A DNA stretch of 64,000 nucleotides from Apodospora peruviana (taxonomy: Eukaryota; Ascomycota; Sordariomycetes; Sordariales; Lasiosphaeriaceae): assembly GCA_033439685.1 (NCBI GenBank), contig JAUEDM010000001.1:3596001-3660000 (forward strand), read 5' to 3'. A program made the translations under genes and the position numbers. Positions 12,101 through 23,315 of the stretch are shown here, in pieces. Every line of letters begins with the position of its first letter. Position 1 is the first letter of the stretch. The notes beneath the pieces are model-generated. The model made no database searches. It had not been told where the DNA came from and saw nothing but the letters and a program-made list of their open reading frames with translations.

Positions 12101-14091
12101 CGGACTCTCGCCCCCTGCACTGGTTTCGGGGCTACTGTGGATTTTGCGGCTGACCTCTTTCTGGTAGGCCAACAACGCTTCGAGGAATGCCGGTGATCGG
12201 CAAAATCGCGGTGCTGCGGCTCTGAGTAGAGGAGCGAGACTATCGTCCACGGAGCCTGGCGCCGCACACATCCTAAGGTAGGCGCGGAAGCCACCACTGA
12301 CGATAAAGTTTGCCTCGTCGGTGGGCAGGGATGATGATGGACGGAGGGCGAGTTTTAGTTTCTTGAGCAACACTTCGGCTATCCGCGCGTTCGTTGAGGG
12401 GTGTACCGATGTCGACTCAAGGATCCGTAAAAGGGACGAGTATTTTGGCAGACACTTGCCTCTCCAGACTTCAGGAGCCTTGCCAAATGCGCCGCTCTCT
12501 GGGAATGGAGTGTCCTCGAGCCTGACGAATTTGCTCACAATCTGGTCTTGCCACGATTGAGGGAGAGGTAAGCTTTCTTTCTCGCGGCTCTCGGGAAGAC
12601 CGCCGGTCTCGACCATATGCGGCAAGAGAACACAAAGCATATCTTCGTTGGCTCCTTCAGACCAATGTGCCACAACAAATCTACTCAGGTGTCAGTTATT
12701 CCGTTATAACCAAGGCAATGAATGTGTAAGGAAACCAACCGTTGAAAATCCTTTTGAAAGAGGCCCCGGAACCGCTCGGAGTTCAGATCTGATAAATAGG
12801 AGCAAAAGGGTATGTACCACCTCATTAGGGGTTCCTTCATCATTGTGGTATTGAAAGACGATAATGAGGGCAGCAACGCATCGATAGGCGCCAAGCCCCA
12901 AACAATTGCCGTATTCACGATCAGGCGCTGCCACACCGGCAGAGAGTTGGTGGTTTGGATCTTCTCCTTCCACGGCGTTAGAGATCCAAGCAACTGGCCA
13001 AGCACTTTCACGAGACTCGCCCAGTCATTGATGCGTGAACCCCTTCGGACTCCAGCGATAACCCCCAGAAACTGCACAAACAGCGTCGGACGTTGCGCCT
13101 CCTTAGCCTCCTCCATGATCTGTGTCTCGAGAGCCTGGAAGGTCTCCGGCCTAGAATGGTGTATAATGCTGGTCAACACCCCGCAGCAGACATCTGTCCA
13201 AATCGCTCTCTCGCCGAATTCTAACTCTTCCGCGGGCACCTCGCGTGCGAGTGTCGTAAATATATCTGGTCCTGTCGAGTGTATCGCGTTCCCCGCTCCC
13301 TTGATCGCCTCAGCGAACATGGTCATGATTCCTTGGCTATACATCTCGTAGTGCTTCGTGCCCACCACACTCTCCAAGTCCGCCCTGGCAAACTGAACGA
13401 GCGTCGTCAAGGACTTCTCCTTGCGGCCCGGCGCAGCAGCCTTCTTGACCAGAAAACTCATGGCCTCGGCCGCGAAGCGCGCAATGTGTCCCGGGCTTTT
13501 CGATTTTCCCATGAGCGGTGCAATGGTTTCGAAGGTTGGCCTGAGGTCGGGGACGAGCAGGCGCGAGAGGTACTTGAAGAGGAAGGCCATGGCGGCGAAG
13601 GTCCACTCGATGACCTCGACATCGTGGACCTTGGCGGCGAGGCGCACGATCAGGGCCATGGCCTGCGGGTAGTGCTTCTCAAAGCGCACGCCCATGTCGT
13701 GGGCGAAAGCAGTGAGAAGATCCAGCAGCGGCTCGAGGGCGTCCTTCTCGTGCCGGCCGATGTGTTCGGCCAGCAGGTCCATGATGCGGTCCTCATGGTA
13801 TAAGATCTGGGCGAGCGAGTCGGTCAGGGGGGTGATCTGTCGTCGGAAGTCGGCATACTGTTTTGAGACGTTGAGCTCGGCCCATTTTTCAAGACCGTTG
13901 CGCAGGTATGAGGTTGTGGCGTCGAGGTCTTCGGCTTCGAGGTCGTGTCGGCGGACTTTGCGCAGCGGATCGAGGGAATGGAGCTTGGAGACTTTGGCGG
14001 TGAAAGACTCCCACCGGTGGTTCTTTTGGTGCTGTGTTTTTTTCGAGTGCCTCTGGGCCTTCACTATACGGCCTGAAGAGTTGGACGGCAT
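6173..14091 (-). CDS. utp20: UTP20, U3 snoRNP / SSU-processome HEAT-repeat protein
   Basis: Two exons: 14091-12740 and 12680-6173, joined across a 59-nt intron. The donor is GTTGGT and the acceptor TAG, with an AACTGAC branch point. The junction forms an Arg codon (CG|A) and restores the frame, giving 2,619 aa; yeast Utp20 is about 2,500. The N-terminus (KNHRWESFTAKVSKLHSLDP) matches the Utp20/DRIM family. The body is alpha-helical HEAT repeat throughout, with acidic stretches at the EEDEEDEDAEIF and EEEDDDDEDD segments. The last ~45 residues are Lys/Arg-rich and coil-like, suiting nucleolar targeting and rRNA contact. Utp20 is needed for 18S rRNA processing in the 90S particle. Most of the protein lies in one uninterrupted 6.5-kb exon. 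Its start faces a gene-poor spacer. Confidence 0.95.
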
Positions 14092-15052
14092 CGTGGCGCT
14101 ATCTTCTGTTCAAAGACAACACAGAAACCCTCCACTCGCGTTTGACGGCGGCGAGTCCTTGAAGGTGGGATTTCGACTTTTTTGGTTTTTTTGACAAGGA
14201 TTGGCAGAATTGGAGGTGCGATAAGCTGATAACGGAGGTGCGGGGTCTTGGCGGTACACTCATTAGTATACGGATTAAACCTTGTCCACTCAAAGTGGTT
14301 AAATGCATATGTACCCCAGAGTTGGGCATGTGTAAACTGGAGTCAAATGCATAAAAAGTACGGAATACCTGACCTGGATAGAATCAAGAACAACATTCTC
14401 CTCTCTGATATCGCCACTACCAACCCTCAAACGCTTCTACACGCCATGCCAAACAGCAATAGCAAATGCGAGCAACATCATTCAGCTGCCTGTACTCCTC
14501 AGGGTTAAGAACACGTTTGACCAGAAGTCTGGGTTGACCCTGACGAGTACGGAGAGCGCCTAGAGATCAGACGAGCTGTGTTTCCTCTCGCCCATCCACC
14601 TCACTTTTGCACACGCATCATTCAAGTATGGACCAAACCGCTTTGTTGGACTTTCTGGGCGTCTCAAGATCCTGGTGGCTGAGAGGCACTCCGTGCATCA
14701 TCCCCTGGCTTCCGCAAAGAAGGCCATCTTGAGACTCTGAGATGTTGGGTCGAAACGAAAGCCATAAAGGAACCCCCAAGTGGACCAAGTATGCGCTGAC
14801 AAACTACCTCATCAATCATCATGGGCCGTTGACGGCCATACCCAGCGTGCATTCCTGTATTGGGGCAACCAGCACCTACCTCCTCAATCCCCCCAACCTT
14901 GGCGAGATGCACGTTTTGCTAGCAGGAAACAGCTGGCCGACAGTCTAGACACCTTATATCTATCTATAAGAGTTAAGGGGACCTAGTCTATCTGTGAATC
15001 ACGGTCAAGAGTCGGTTGGTAGTTCTCTATTGACATTCCATGTTTGTTCTTT
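14092..15052. other. Spacer upstream of utp20, nothing recognised
   Basis: The utp20 promoter lies at the left end. Beyond it are only short frames on both strands with no conserved motif. Base composition is mixed and somewhat AT-rich. I see no RNA gene or repeat longer than simple words. Confidence 0.5.
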
Positions 15053-15500
15053 TCACTTCAAGGACGTCGGTTGCGTCTCGTCGAAACGGCAACTTGCTGG
15101 ACCCAGATTTACATATTCACATTTGCCACACTGCACGTACTTCTGGCACCCACTAGGTAAGGACCTTGATTCACGGACCTGAACTATCCACCAGCGACTG
15201 AGGGCAAGCCCCCTATATATCGATGTTGGAATCAGTACTGTGGTGATCTTTGGAACAATAACGAAGCATCGAGCGTCAAACACAGTATGTATATCCTTCT
15301 TGAGAAGTAGAATGTTTACTGCATTATCGATATCAGGGTAGCCACGCTTCGGGTGGGATGAGCTTCTTCATGATGTCCCGTCGGTCCAGTTTGGGCTTGG
15401 GAGTTTTAGTCAACTTGCTAGCTGACAGTTTATCAATAATTGACGATATACCTATCTGCATCAACCGTGTAGCACGACAAATCGAAATCGGCGCCCTAAC
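15053..15500 (-). pseudogene. Broken HNH-endonuclease-like gene (fungal HNH_2 type)
   Basis: Read on the minus strand, a frame at about 15500-15335 carries KLDRRDIMKKLIPPEAWLP and then stops. The next frame (about 15331-15230) continues with DIDNAVNILLLKKDIHTVFD followed by ARCFVIVPK. That second segment is typical of the C-terminal half of fungal HNH_2 proteins, where a loop of the form 'D..N.+.L+.D+H.+FD...F+.VPK' follows the catalytic His region. The stop plus frame change and the absence of the upstream Cys/His part indicate a relic. The part near LDRRDIM recurs at about 20 kb. The family call rests on remembered consensus only and needs a search. Confidence 0.45.
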
Positions 15501-17292
15501 CCGGATTCTGCCCAGCTGGAATCGAGGCGGTAACGAGAACCGTGGCACAGGAACCACACACAGTCGACCAGTTCCTAACCCGGCGTCTCCTGCCAACAAG
15601 AACAGCGTCCCAGGTACATCAAACACCCAATCCTCGTTCCATTCCTAGTCAGCCTGGCCACTCTTCGCAGAAGCAGACAAGGCGCCCCTACGAACAGGAG
15701 GACGACGACGACGAGGACCTTTCCCACTTCAGGGGGTTTGAGACCAGTATCTCCTTCCCGTCTCAGCACTATGCCCGAAAGATAATTCGCATCGCTAGAA
15801 GATCGTAGCTATAAAAAGGCAAAGACTACTAAGGAAAGCCCAACCGGTCTGAGGCAGCACGGACATCGAAACCGATTTATAATTCGAAAATTTGGAGGGT
15901 ATCGATTTGGACCTTTCCGATGAGGAGGAAGGCCCCAGACATTCAAGTTGCTACCTCAGCTCACGCGCTCTTGGCCCTGACCGTTAGGCCTTTGCCGCCG
16001 GCCCAACAGCAGGACTGGCACTTGCGGGGGGGGGGACCGTAAAGGAACGAGTTGTGAGCGTGTTTGTCGCCCAGTTTTGTTCTGCGTTATCCCTTCAGAC
16101 CAGAATCGTCAAACCAACTATCTGCCCTCTCTCATCCCAATGACCTTAATCACTAAATCAAATGCTAGGATAAAAGCCATGTCGAAGCTTGCTTCGCCGT
16201 ACACGAAGGTAGAAGACACCATCATTAGTATTCCTACCATCACCACATCGATTGTCACCAGACCGTAAAGCAAACAATGGAATGGGATCTTACAATAGCA
16301 CGCGTTCATGTCTTGTCTTGCCTATTCAGAACCAGATTCCCGAGCTCCTCTTGTTGCTCGCCGTCTCTGGCAGCCTCTCGCCGCCGCCCAACGTCTTTCC
16401 CACAGCCCAATCATCAAAGCAACTTCTCATGCAGACGTTTAATATCACCTAATTCACGGTATTGCATTACCGACGCAATATGCCGGCGCCTAGACAAGAC
16501 TCTTTGCCCCATCCTCCATATATATCGGTCCAGTGGGTAACTTACAACTCGTATCGACCGCCGGTCCCATCATTAATGTTGAGATCCCAAACATTCTCTC
16601 TCGTGTGGGAAACAGTCGTCTACCTTATGTTCCATGGGCACGCGAAGTATCTGGAGAGGAGACTCGACCAATCTGGGAGGGATAGATAGCAAGACTTTAC
16701 GAGTACTGTATCAACCGATCTGAAACCCACATTCAACAGCTCGGAACTCGGGGACCCTGAGTCCTGGCGAATTATCACCTAAAGTTAAGAAAGGACAAAG
16801 AGATTGGGAATTTTAAGACTGTCAAAGCAGTGGTTAATACACCATCGTCACAACTTCCAAAGGAGTTTCATTTAAACATGGAAATTTGCTTTTCGATCCT
16901 GGTATCACGCCTAAAATCCCGAAGGGCAGTTCGACCCAAACTCCTAGACTATTATTATACAGGCAAACAAGTCCCAGTAGACGCCCAAACTCCCCAGACC
17001 TATGCTGCCTTGCTTTGAACCCAAGACCAGAGACCAGACCGCTTTACGGAAGGAAGCAGATGGAGTCTAGCTGGTCGTCCTCATCTTCAAGCTCCCCCAA
17101 ACTCGCTCTCGATAAATAAAAGAATCCACTTTCGAAGACATATGCAGAAACCTGTGGGACCGAGATGGTCTCAAAGTACTTTATCTCCAATATCTTCAAG
17201 CTTATACACTTCCCCTATTTTCAGTTCCCTAAACATCTTTCAGCATATCGAGAGCCACTTTCTCTCTGCAGAAGTAATAAGCCTTTGACTTC
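15501..17292. other. Spacer with undefined open frames downstream of drn1
   Basis: A plus-strand frame at 15542-15808 includes a run of eight acidic residues (EQEDDDDEDLSHFRGFE) and a basic end (HYARKIIRIARRS). It looks like real coding sequence but has no start context or partner exon I can define. Further plus frames at 16277-16689 and 16830-17119 are Ser/Pro/Arg-rich and interrupted. A G9 tract lies at about 16026-16034. The right end holds the drn1 3' UTR. Confidence 0.35.
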
Positions 17293-19099
17293 TTACTTCT
17301 GCAAAGTAAAGTCCCAGTCCTTGAACTGGAGTCTGAAGGCGGTGACATCTGCCGTCTCCTCGTCCTCCGTCTGGACGACCCGCTTCCAGACCGTGCGATC
17401 CTCAAGGCCAAGGAGCTTAGCCATGACCTTGCGGGGGAACTGCAGGTCGAAGCGACGGTGGTCCTCGCCGTCCTCGTCGCTGATGCGCACCAGAAGGCTG
17501 GTGCTAAGCACCTTGTGGTTGTCGGCTTTGCCGTCGCTGATGTCGCCCCAGATCCAGACCCGCAGGTAGTCACCGATGTCGTCCTCCAGATCGTCGGCCG
17601 TGTGGAAATCACGCTCGACGAACTCGTCGCCCAGCTTCTCGTCCATAGCGAAAACCCGGAACGCCGCTTCGACGGTGCCCTCGGTGACCATCTCGATGGG
17701 AACTGGCATAAGCTGCCAGTGGACGTGGACATTGTTGGCCCGGTTGATCTCCCATGTGACCACACCCAGCCCGCCGTTCGACTTTGCGGCGATCATGCTT
17801 TGGATGGATTCTCGGAAACGCGTCATCTCGTTGAAGGTCTTGTCTGCGTCGTTGCCCAGACCCACCGGCAGAGGTGCCGAGTTCATAACTGCGGCATGCT
17901 CCATGGTCGTGATGATGATGTGCGACGGGCAGGTCAGATCGTGGTCCTTGAAGGTCGTAGGAGAGGGAAGAGGACCCCTGGCAGTAGCAAGGTATGCCTC
18001 TTCACCCACGCTGATGACCATGTGGGTGGACACGGTGCTGCTTGACAGGCAGAAGAAGCACTGGTCGGGACCCGGCGGACCAGTTGCGCGCTCGCCACGA
18101 CGATGCTTGTGGCGGTGACGTCCGTGGTTGTCGTCACGGTGGTCTGAGAAGCGAGAGAAGCCCGCATCTGCGGCAGAACGCTTCATGGCTTGCTGCTCCG
18201 GTTTGTAAAAGGGGGTGAGAGTGAGGCCGGGAGGAGGGGCGGTGGGAGGAGCCGCGTCCTTGTCGAGGGTGAAGGCGTACATCGACTTTGCCTTGGACTC
18301 GTTTCGCCAGGGAGCCATGGAGACGAATCGGATCGGGTGACCCTCTTCTGGGTCGAGTTCGGCCACCCCATAGTAGAACGGCTCACGCTCGTAGAAGATG
18401 CCGGTTGGAGATGCGGCGAAGTGGTAGCGGGGCTTCAGGGCCGCGTACAACTCGGCGATTCCCTGGCTGGTGTGGTTGTAGTAGATGGCGTCCTCTGGGT
18501 CGATCTGGACCCACTGGGCCTTTGGACTGTTATTCCAAATCTCAGTGGCCCACATGGCTGTGAGGAGTATGTCGGCCCTGTTGGCTCCCTTGAGAGCCTT
18601 TGCGTCATCGGGAGTGTGGGTTGGCGAGAACTCATCCGTAGACAAGCCCTTGGCGGTCTTGTCGAGCTTCCCGCCCAAGGTGGCAATTCTGATTCCTGAG
18701 GTGGTGTTTGTCACACTACGCTTCCCCAGGAAGTGCAAGTTAGGCGCAACATCTTCGTCCTTCTTGAGGCGATCAACGACAAGTGCCGGCATGGCAACTT
18801 TGCCCACGGTAAAGTACGTAGGGCATGGGACGGTAATCTCGCCATTAAGGAGAGCCTTCAACTGGTTCTCCATGTCCTCCTCATCGTCCAATGAGTCGTG
18901 GGGGTGGGGGATTCCTGTCGCGAACAAGTTGCCGGTGACAATGGCGAAGGTAAAAGAGTTCTTGGCATGAGCAGCAGCGAGCTTGGCGAAGGCAGACTTG
19001 AGCTGTCCGTTCACGCTGCCAAAAACGAAGCTGAGATAGATCAGTATGGGTGCTACGGGGGGAGAGTATTTGGAGGTGAACTCACATTTTGGCGGCCAT
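17293..19099 (-). CDS. drn1: DRN1/CWF19-like protein, lariat-debranching partner
   Basis: Two exons: 19099-19086 (14 nt, MAAK plus two bases) and 19030-17293, giving 583 aa. The 55-nt intron has a GTGAGT donor and a CTCAG acceptor; the AT|C junction gives Ile and continues into FVFGSVNGQL. The N-terminal ~260 residues resemble the metallophosphatase-like Drn1/CWF19L1 domain. A low-complexity His/Arg-rich linker follows. Then come CwfJ_C_1 (Cys pair C329/C332, CPSHIIITTMEH) with a HIT-like H440-x-H442 motif (HVHWQLMP), and CwfJ_C_2 to the end. Yeast Drn1 modulates Dbr1 turnover of intron lariats; the fission-yeast relative is spliceosome-associated. The longer in-frame reading upstream of 19030 runs through the intron and is not the start. 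Confidence 0.9.
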
Positions 19100-20029
19100 C
19101 TTTGGACTTTGATGGCTCTGAAAATTCCAGTCGGTGCGGACACCCGGCAAATAAATAAAAAGGACTGCTGCGAGGACTATTTTATGAAGGCAACTCGCTG
19201 AGTTTTGTAGGGAGTGTGTGTGTGTGTACGTGTGTGAGTGAGTGAGCGGGAGTGCAGTGCTGAGTGGAAGACAGTGGCAGGTGAGTAGATGCCCGGTTGT
19301 AATGGTCAGTAGGAGGAAGGCACAGAAGCAAAGGGACTTGGACCCACTCTGAGTGGTTTGGATTCAAGCACCCGGGCCGCTGCGCTATTGTGTGGACGCA
19401 AAACGCAGCACGGAGCGAAATTCTTACAGTACTCCTCCTTACTTGGATAAATCATCTCACGTACACTACACGCAATGAGTTCATTATAAATTTCCTCATA
19501 GTCGACTCGCAGATGTTGGAACTACAGTTACAACGTTTTCTTAGATGGCTTAAATGAATACTTCCAGTGCCTTGGATAGTCTCTCACAGCGCTATAAATT
19601 ACAGTGCATCTCAGTGAAGGATTAATACTGAAGCAGAATATGATCCGCTTGAACATCTACCTAGTTACATAGGTGAGGTGGTGCGGAAAGGCATACAATG
19701 GCGTTGATCTTGAAGTGTCGGGGGTGTGGGAGGTTTCCAATCGGGACCTGAACAGCGCATTCCTTTGGGCAGGGCTTCACGTTTATCTACCTGACGGACA
19801 TTTGACCAGGACCAGAAGCTCGGAGTGACAAGGAGGCCCGGCTTGATTTCTGGTCTTTTTATTCGAAGCAGCCTTAAATCTCGGACGGAATTGTTTGCAT
19901 TGCTTCTGGGAACTGTCAGCCAACACAAGTACCCTCTACGCTCATTGGTGAACATTTTAAGCTTCTTTTGAGGTTGGCGCGAGCCGCCTGGTTCACATGG
20001 TTTGCCGCGTGGGCGTCAACTATCTTAAG
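19100..20029. other. Promoter side of drn1 and start of the gene-poor island
   Basis: It contains the drn1 5' region with a GT dinucleotide run (19214-19227) followed by GAGT repeats. The rest shows only short interrupted frames. The minus-strand frame at 19665-19955 has no recognised motif. Confidence 0.45.
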
Positions 20030-20200
20030 GTATCGTTGAGCCACGCCTTTGGGAGATAAGCTTCTCCATAATGTCCCGTCGGTCGAGCTGGACCTCAGGG
20101 TTTTCAGTCTTGGCTGATATGGTTTGAATAATCGACAATATATCGCGATTACCTTCCGTCGAATAATTTTTAAACACAGGTACCGATCTTGGAACACTCA
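20030..20200 (-). pseudogene. Short second copy of the HNH-like relic
   Basis: On the minus strand, QLDRRDIMEKLIS and the preceding codons for ILSIIQTIS match the segment SIIDKLS...KLDRRDIMKKLI of the relic near 15.4 kb. DNA identity is obvious over about 110 bases: both contain ATGTCCCGTCGGTC on the plus strand and both follow GTAGCCACG-like sequence. This copy has a small deletion near the end of the block and then a stop. I do not find the VNILL...DIHTVFD part nearby. It may be a duplicated or independently decayed family member. Confidence 0.4.
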
Positions 20201-21055
20201 CCTGGGGTTGAACTGGAAAATCTCCGCAAATATTTCAGTCTGGTTTCGAGGAGCTCAAAATTCTACAGTATATTCAAAATACGTTTTCTGACGTTTTGGT
20301 GATGAGCTACCGAACGATTCGGCCAAGTACCTACCTAGGTGAGGCCCGCTGTGCTATCAATAGTATCCCTTTTGACACTGCAAGTCAACTTTTTGGTGGG
20401 GGCGTCCGCTGTATCCGTGCCTGCCATTTTGATTCAGGCCACCAACGCCGCGCTTTAGTGGTCCCCGGGCTGAAAATAAGGCCTCCAGCGCCTGAAGTCC
20501 TTACGACCAATCTCCAAGCATGCATCATCACATCAACCGCTGGCTCTACTCATGGAGTCGTCAGCTAATTACCTCGATTATTTAAGCGTGGCCAACAAAC
20601 GAGAAGCGTGAACTTCTTGACAAATGCAGCGTATTTGACTCTACCAGAGATCCGTAGGTACCTCGTCTCCTCCATTGCAGTATCTGAAAGAGATCTGAAA
20701 ATACCGAAAGCTAACCGGTAGCAGATCCGCGGCGATGGCGAACCCAGCAGATGCTTTGACGACCAGGCTTTCAACGGTCTTATCCGAATGCCAACCCTCA
20801 AGCTGCAAATTGGTAAGTAGTAGCGGAAGGAATAGAGAACAATCACCGACGACGTGAAGAGAGCCGAGTCTCGCTTACGAGGCTTCCAGGACCATCGACT
20901 GATTCCTGACCAGACCGATCGAGTTGTTTTTTGACAAAGCTGAGTCCGTCGCTCTTCATATCACTCTGCCATTATGGCTGGTTTGAGGACGCCTTGTTGC
21001 TGCTCCGGGGGTCCGCTCGGTTGCTGTTGAAACTGGCAGGCCCGGAGTTCCCGAG
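20201..21055. other. Gene-poor island, no gene recognised
   Basis: Only short frames occur on either strand. A TACCTACCTAGGT motif is at 20328-20340. The stretch 20560-20900 is mixed in composition with no domain. Nothing else can be supported. Confidence 0.4.
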
Positions 21056-22660
21056 TCAAGCGCGGCACCGGCAACAGAGATGTCGACAATAGAAGATCAA
21101 GCAGCTGGAGAATTGCGAGGGCATTGCGTGTCGGGAGATGATTGTCGAGGAAGCCAAACAGCCATCCAAACAGCTATTCGATGGCTCCAGATGAATCAGC
21201 AGAATGTGTGGTCGAGCATTGCCACACAGCATCTCCTCATGACCTGTTCTGTACTGCGTCAGCACGCCTCTGTCAATATACTTCCAGACTTCAGCTACGG
21301 CCGGGCACAGCACACGACCTGCCAGGACCACTTCGGCGAGCTTGATCTCTCTATACGCACTGCCTTGAGATGTTGGCACGCATCGTGTCGGACAAGAGCT
21401 GTTACGATATTCTCCTTGGTATCGGAGTTCCCATTCAGCATCGAACGTTTACTACAACTGCCGGGTCATCTGCCTTAATGGCAAGATTCTCTTCATCCGT
21501 CCGAAGATGTGTATGTTTTCGCTTTTATGTTTATTGTAGGATATGATAGCTGACCTTTTGACCGAACAGTCCTTGCCAACGACGGCAGTGCGTAGTCTAT
21601 CGATTCAGGACCGACCAGATATAGACTGAAGTGACCACACACTACCGCGAGATGCGATTCTTCAAAGCGTGGATGCGACTGAGCTCATATTTTGCGCGGG
21701 TGCCGGATCGATCCACACGATGGAGACGGCCGCTGCCAGTCGAGCTCACCACGTCCGAGGACTAGTTCGAGGATGGGACGGGCGAGCTCACCGAAATGTC
21801 GACCCTGCCTCTGCCGACCTCCGTCTCGCGCTGAACCAAGCCGTCCGTGTGGTCTCCCCGAGACGTCCTGGTGTTCTGCCAGACCCTTGGAACTGATGAA
21901 ACTGTTATCTTGACGTATCTCGAGTTTGTCGACCTGCTTCTTGTTCTAGGCGTCACGCAATATGTCGGGTATATCCCGCTCAGGAAGGTTACTTTTCTGA
22001 GTTGGCGCGCGGATGGGCTGCAGAATAGATGCGAGGAGGATAAGGAGCTGTGCTCGCATGCGTCGACGTCACCATCCAGGCCACCCGGACATAACTCTGC
22101 GCGAGCTCGACGGCACGATTTGTCCGCACATCCTAACCCGTTCTGCCGAGGGAGCTCCTCTCCACTACGCCGCCCTGAATAACAAGCTCGAAGCCGTAGA
22201 GTGGCTTCTTAACCACGGGGCTAGAGTTGACGCGCCTTCGCAAGGGCTGTATAAATGCGGCGAGCACATCGACCACATAGCCCGAGGATTCATCAGCCCG
22301 ACTTGGTACCCGACCGCGGGCGTGTTCAGGGCTACCTTTGATTTTGGCAAGCTCAGGGGAATCATGATCCTCGGTCACGACCAGGGTCTCGTCGACAAGA
22401 TGAGCAAGCTTTCTGACGGGGTGATCGATGACATACTGGACGACTATGGCCGGGCAGAATCAGACCGCTCTGTGTTGTGGCCAGCTTTCGATTGTTCAGC
22501 TGCTCGTGGTCGCCAACGTGGAAATTGTGCGAGTTTTACATGGCTAACCACATGTGCATCTTCAACTTTGTCCATCGACTAAGCACAGGTTTCTGGAGTG
22601 TGATCACCAGGACCCCAGCAAGTTCCTAGGCGGAGTGACATTCTCCTCCGCGCTAGGCTC
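21056..22660 (+). pseudogene. Ankyrin-repeat protein relic
   Basis: The plus frame at 22013-22582 contains one good ankyrin repeat, APLHYAALNNKLEAVEWLLN followed by HGARVDAP, then residues that could form a second, decayed repeat. Upstream, plus-strand fragments in other frames (21652-21830 and 21847-22010, for example a segment with LPVELTTSED) look like the front of the same gene but are separated by stops and frame changes. No splice sites I could find join them. An intact fungal ankyrin gene would have several tandem repeats. I therefore call a relic, though a multi-exon gene with unusual introns cannot be excluded. Confidence 0.4.
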
Positions 22661-23315
22661 TACATGTTAAGCGGCACCTCGAAACCACCATCGACCTGCG
22701 CTCCCGCGGTACATGCGAATGAACCTTGACAAAACCCTTGATTTAGGGCAGAAAGCAAATCCAGTATGACACATTAATCTTTCATACACGTGCCTCCTTG
22801 CGTCCGACATGCAAGCCTGCCACGTGCTTGCGATTTGAGACAGAGACAGCCCGAATTCCTGCATCATGTCGAACGGAAACTGGTAGAGAAAGGGCACCCT
22901 TTCAGAGCGAAGGTATTTAATCTAAGTAGGAAGTGCATTCTGGTGCATTCCAGGTGACTTTCTGCCACCACGGGAGAAAGAGTGATGTGCGGTCGTTTCT
23001 ACCACATTAGGGCTTGAATAAGTTTATATGGGTAATTATCGTCGACAGTGCGAAGTCCACCGCAAGACGACGTCGATCCTCTGTTGTGCCTGGAGAGAAG
23101 AGGGCCGGCGGTATACATAGATGGCCGCTTGCTTGAGCAGATCGGTGAATGCCCACCAGGTCGCTCGCATTGCAGTCGTAGTGAACGACTGTACGCGGAG
23201 AGTTCACACGTTGTCCGTACCGCACTTTATCTAGTTCGTTGGTGTCCGGTGAGCCACTCCGTTCCGTTCGGCATATGGTTTCATGGACGCGTATCCCATA
23301 CGAAACTGGTGTTGT
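22661..23315. other. Gene-poor island, nothing recognised
   Basis: Short frames only, on both strands, without motifs or start context. No repeat or RNA structure stood out. Confidence 0.4.

Noticed and set aside
12681..12739. UTP20 as two separate genes split near 12.7 kb
   Set aside because: A good GT-AG intron with branch point joins the two frames, and both parts match one long HEAT protein.
17458..18699. Plus-strand frames of 169-195 codons over drn1
   Set aside because: Antisense to conserved CwfJ domains; no motif of their own.
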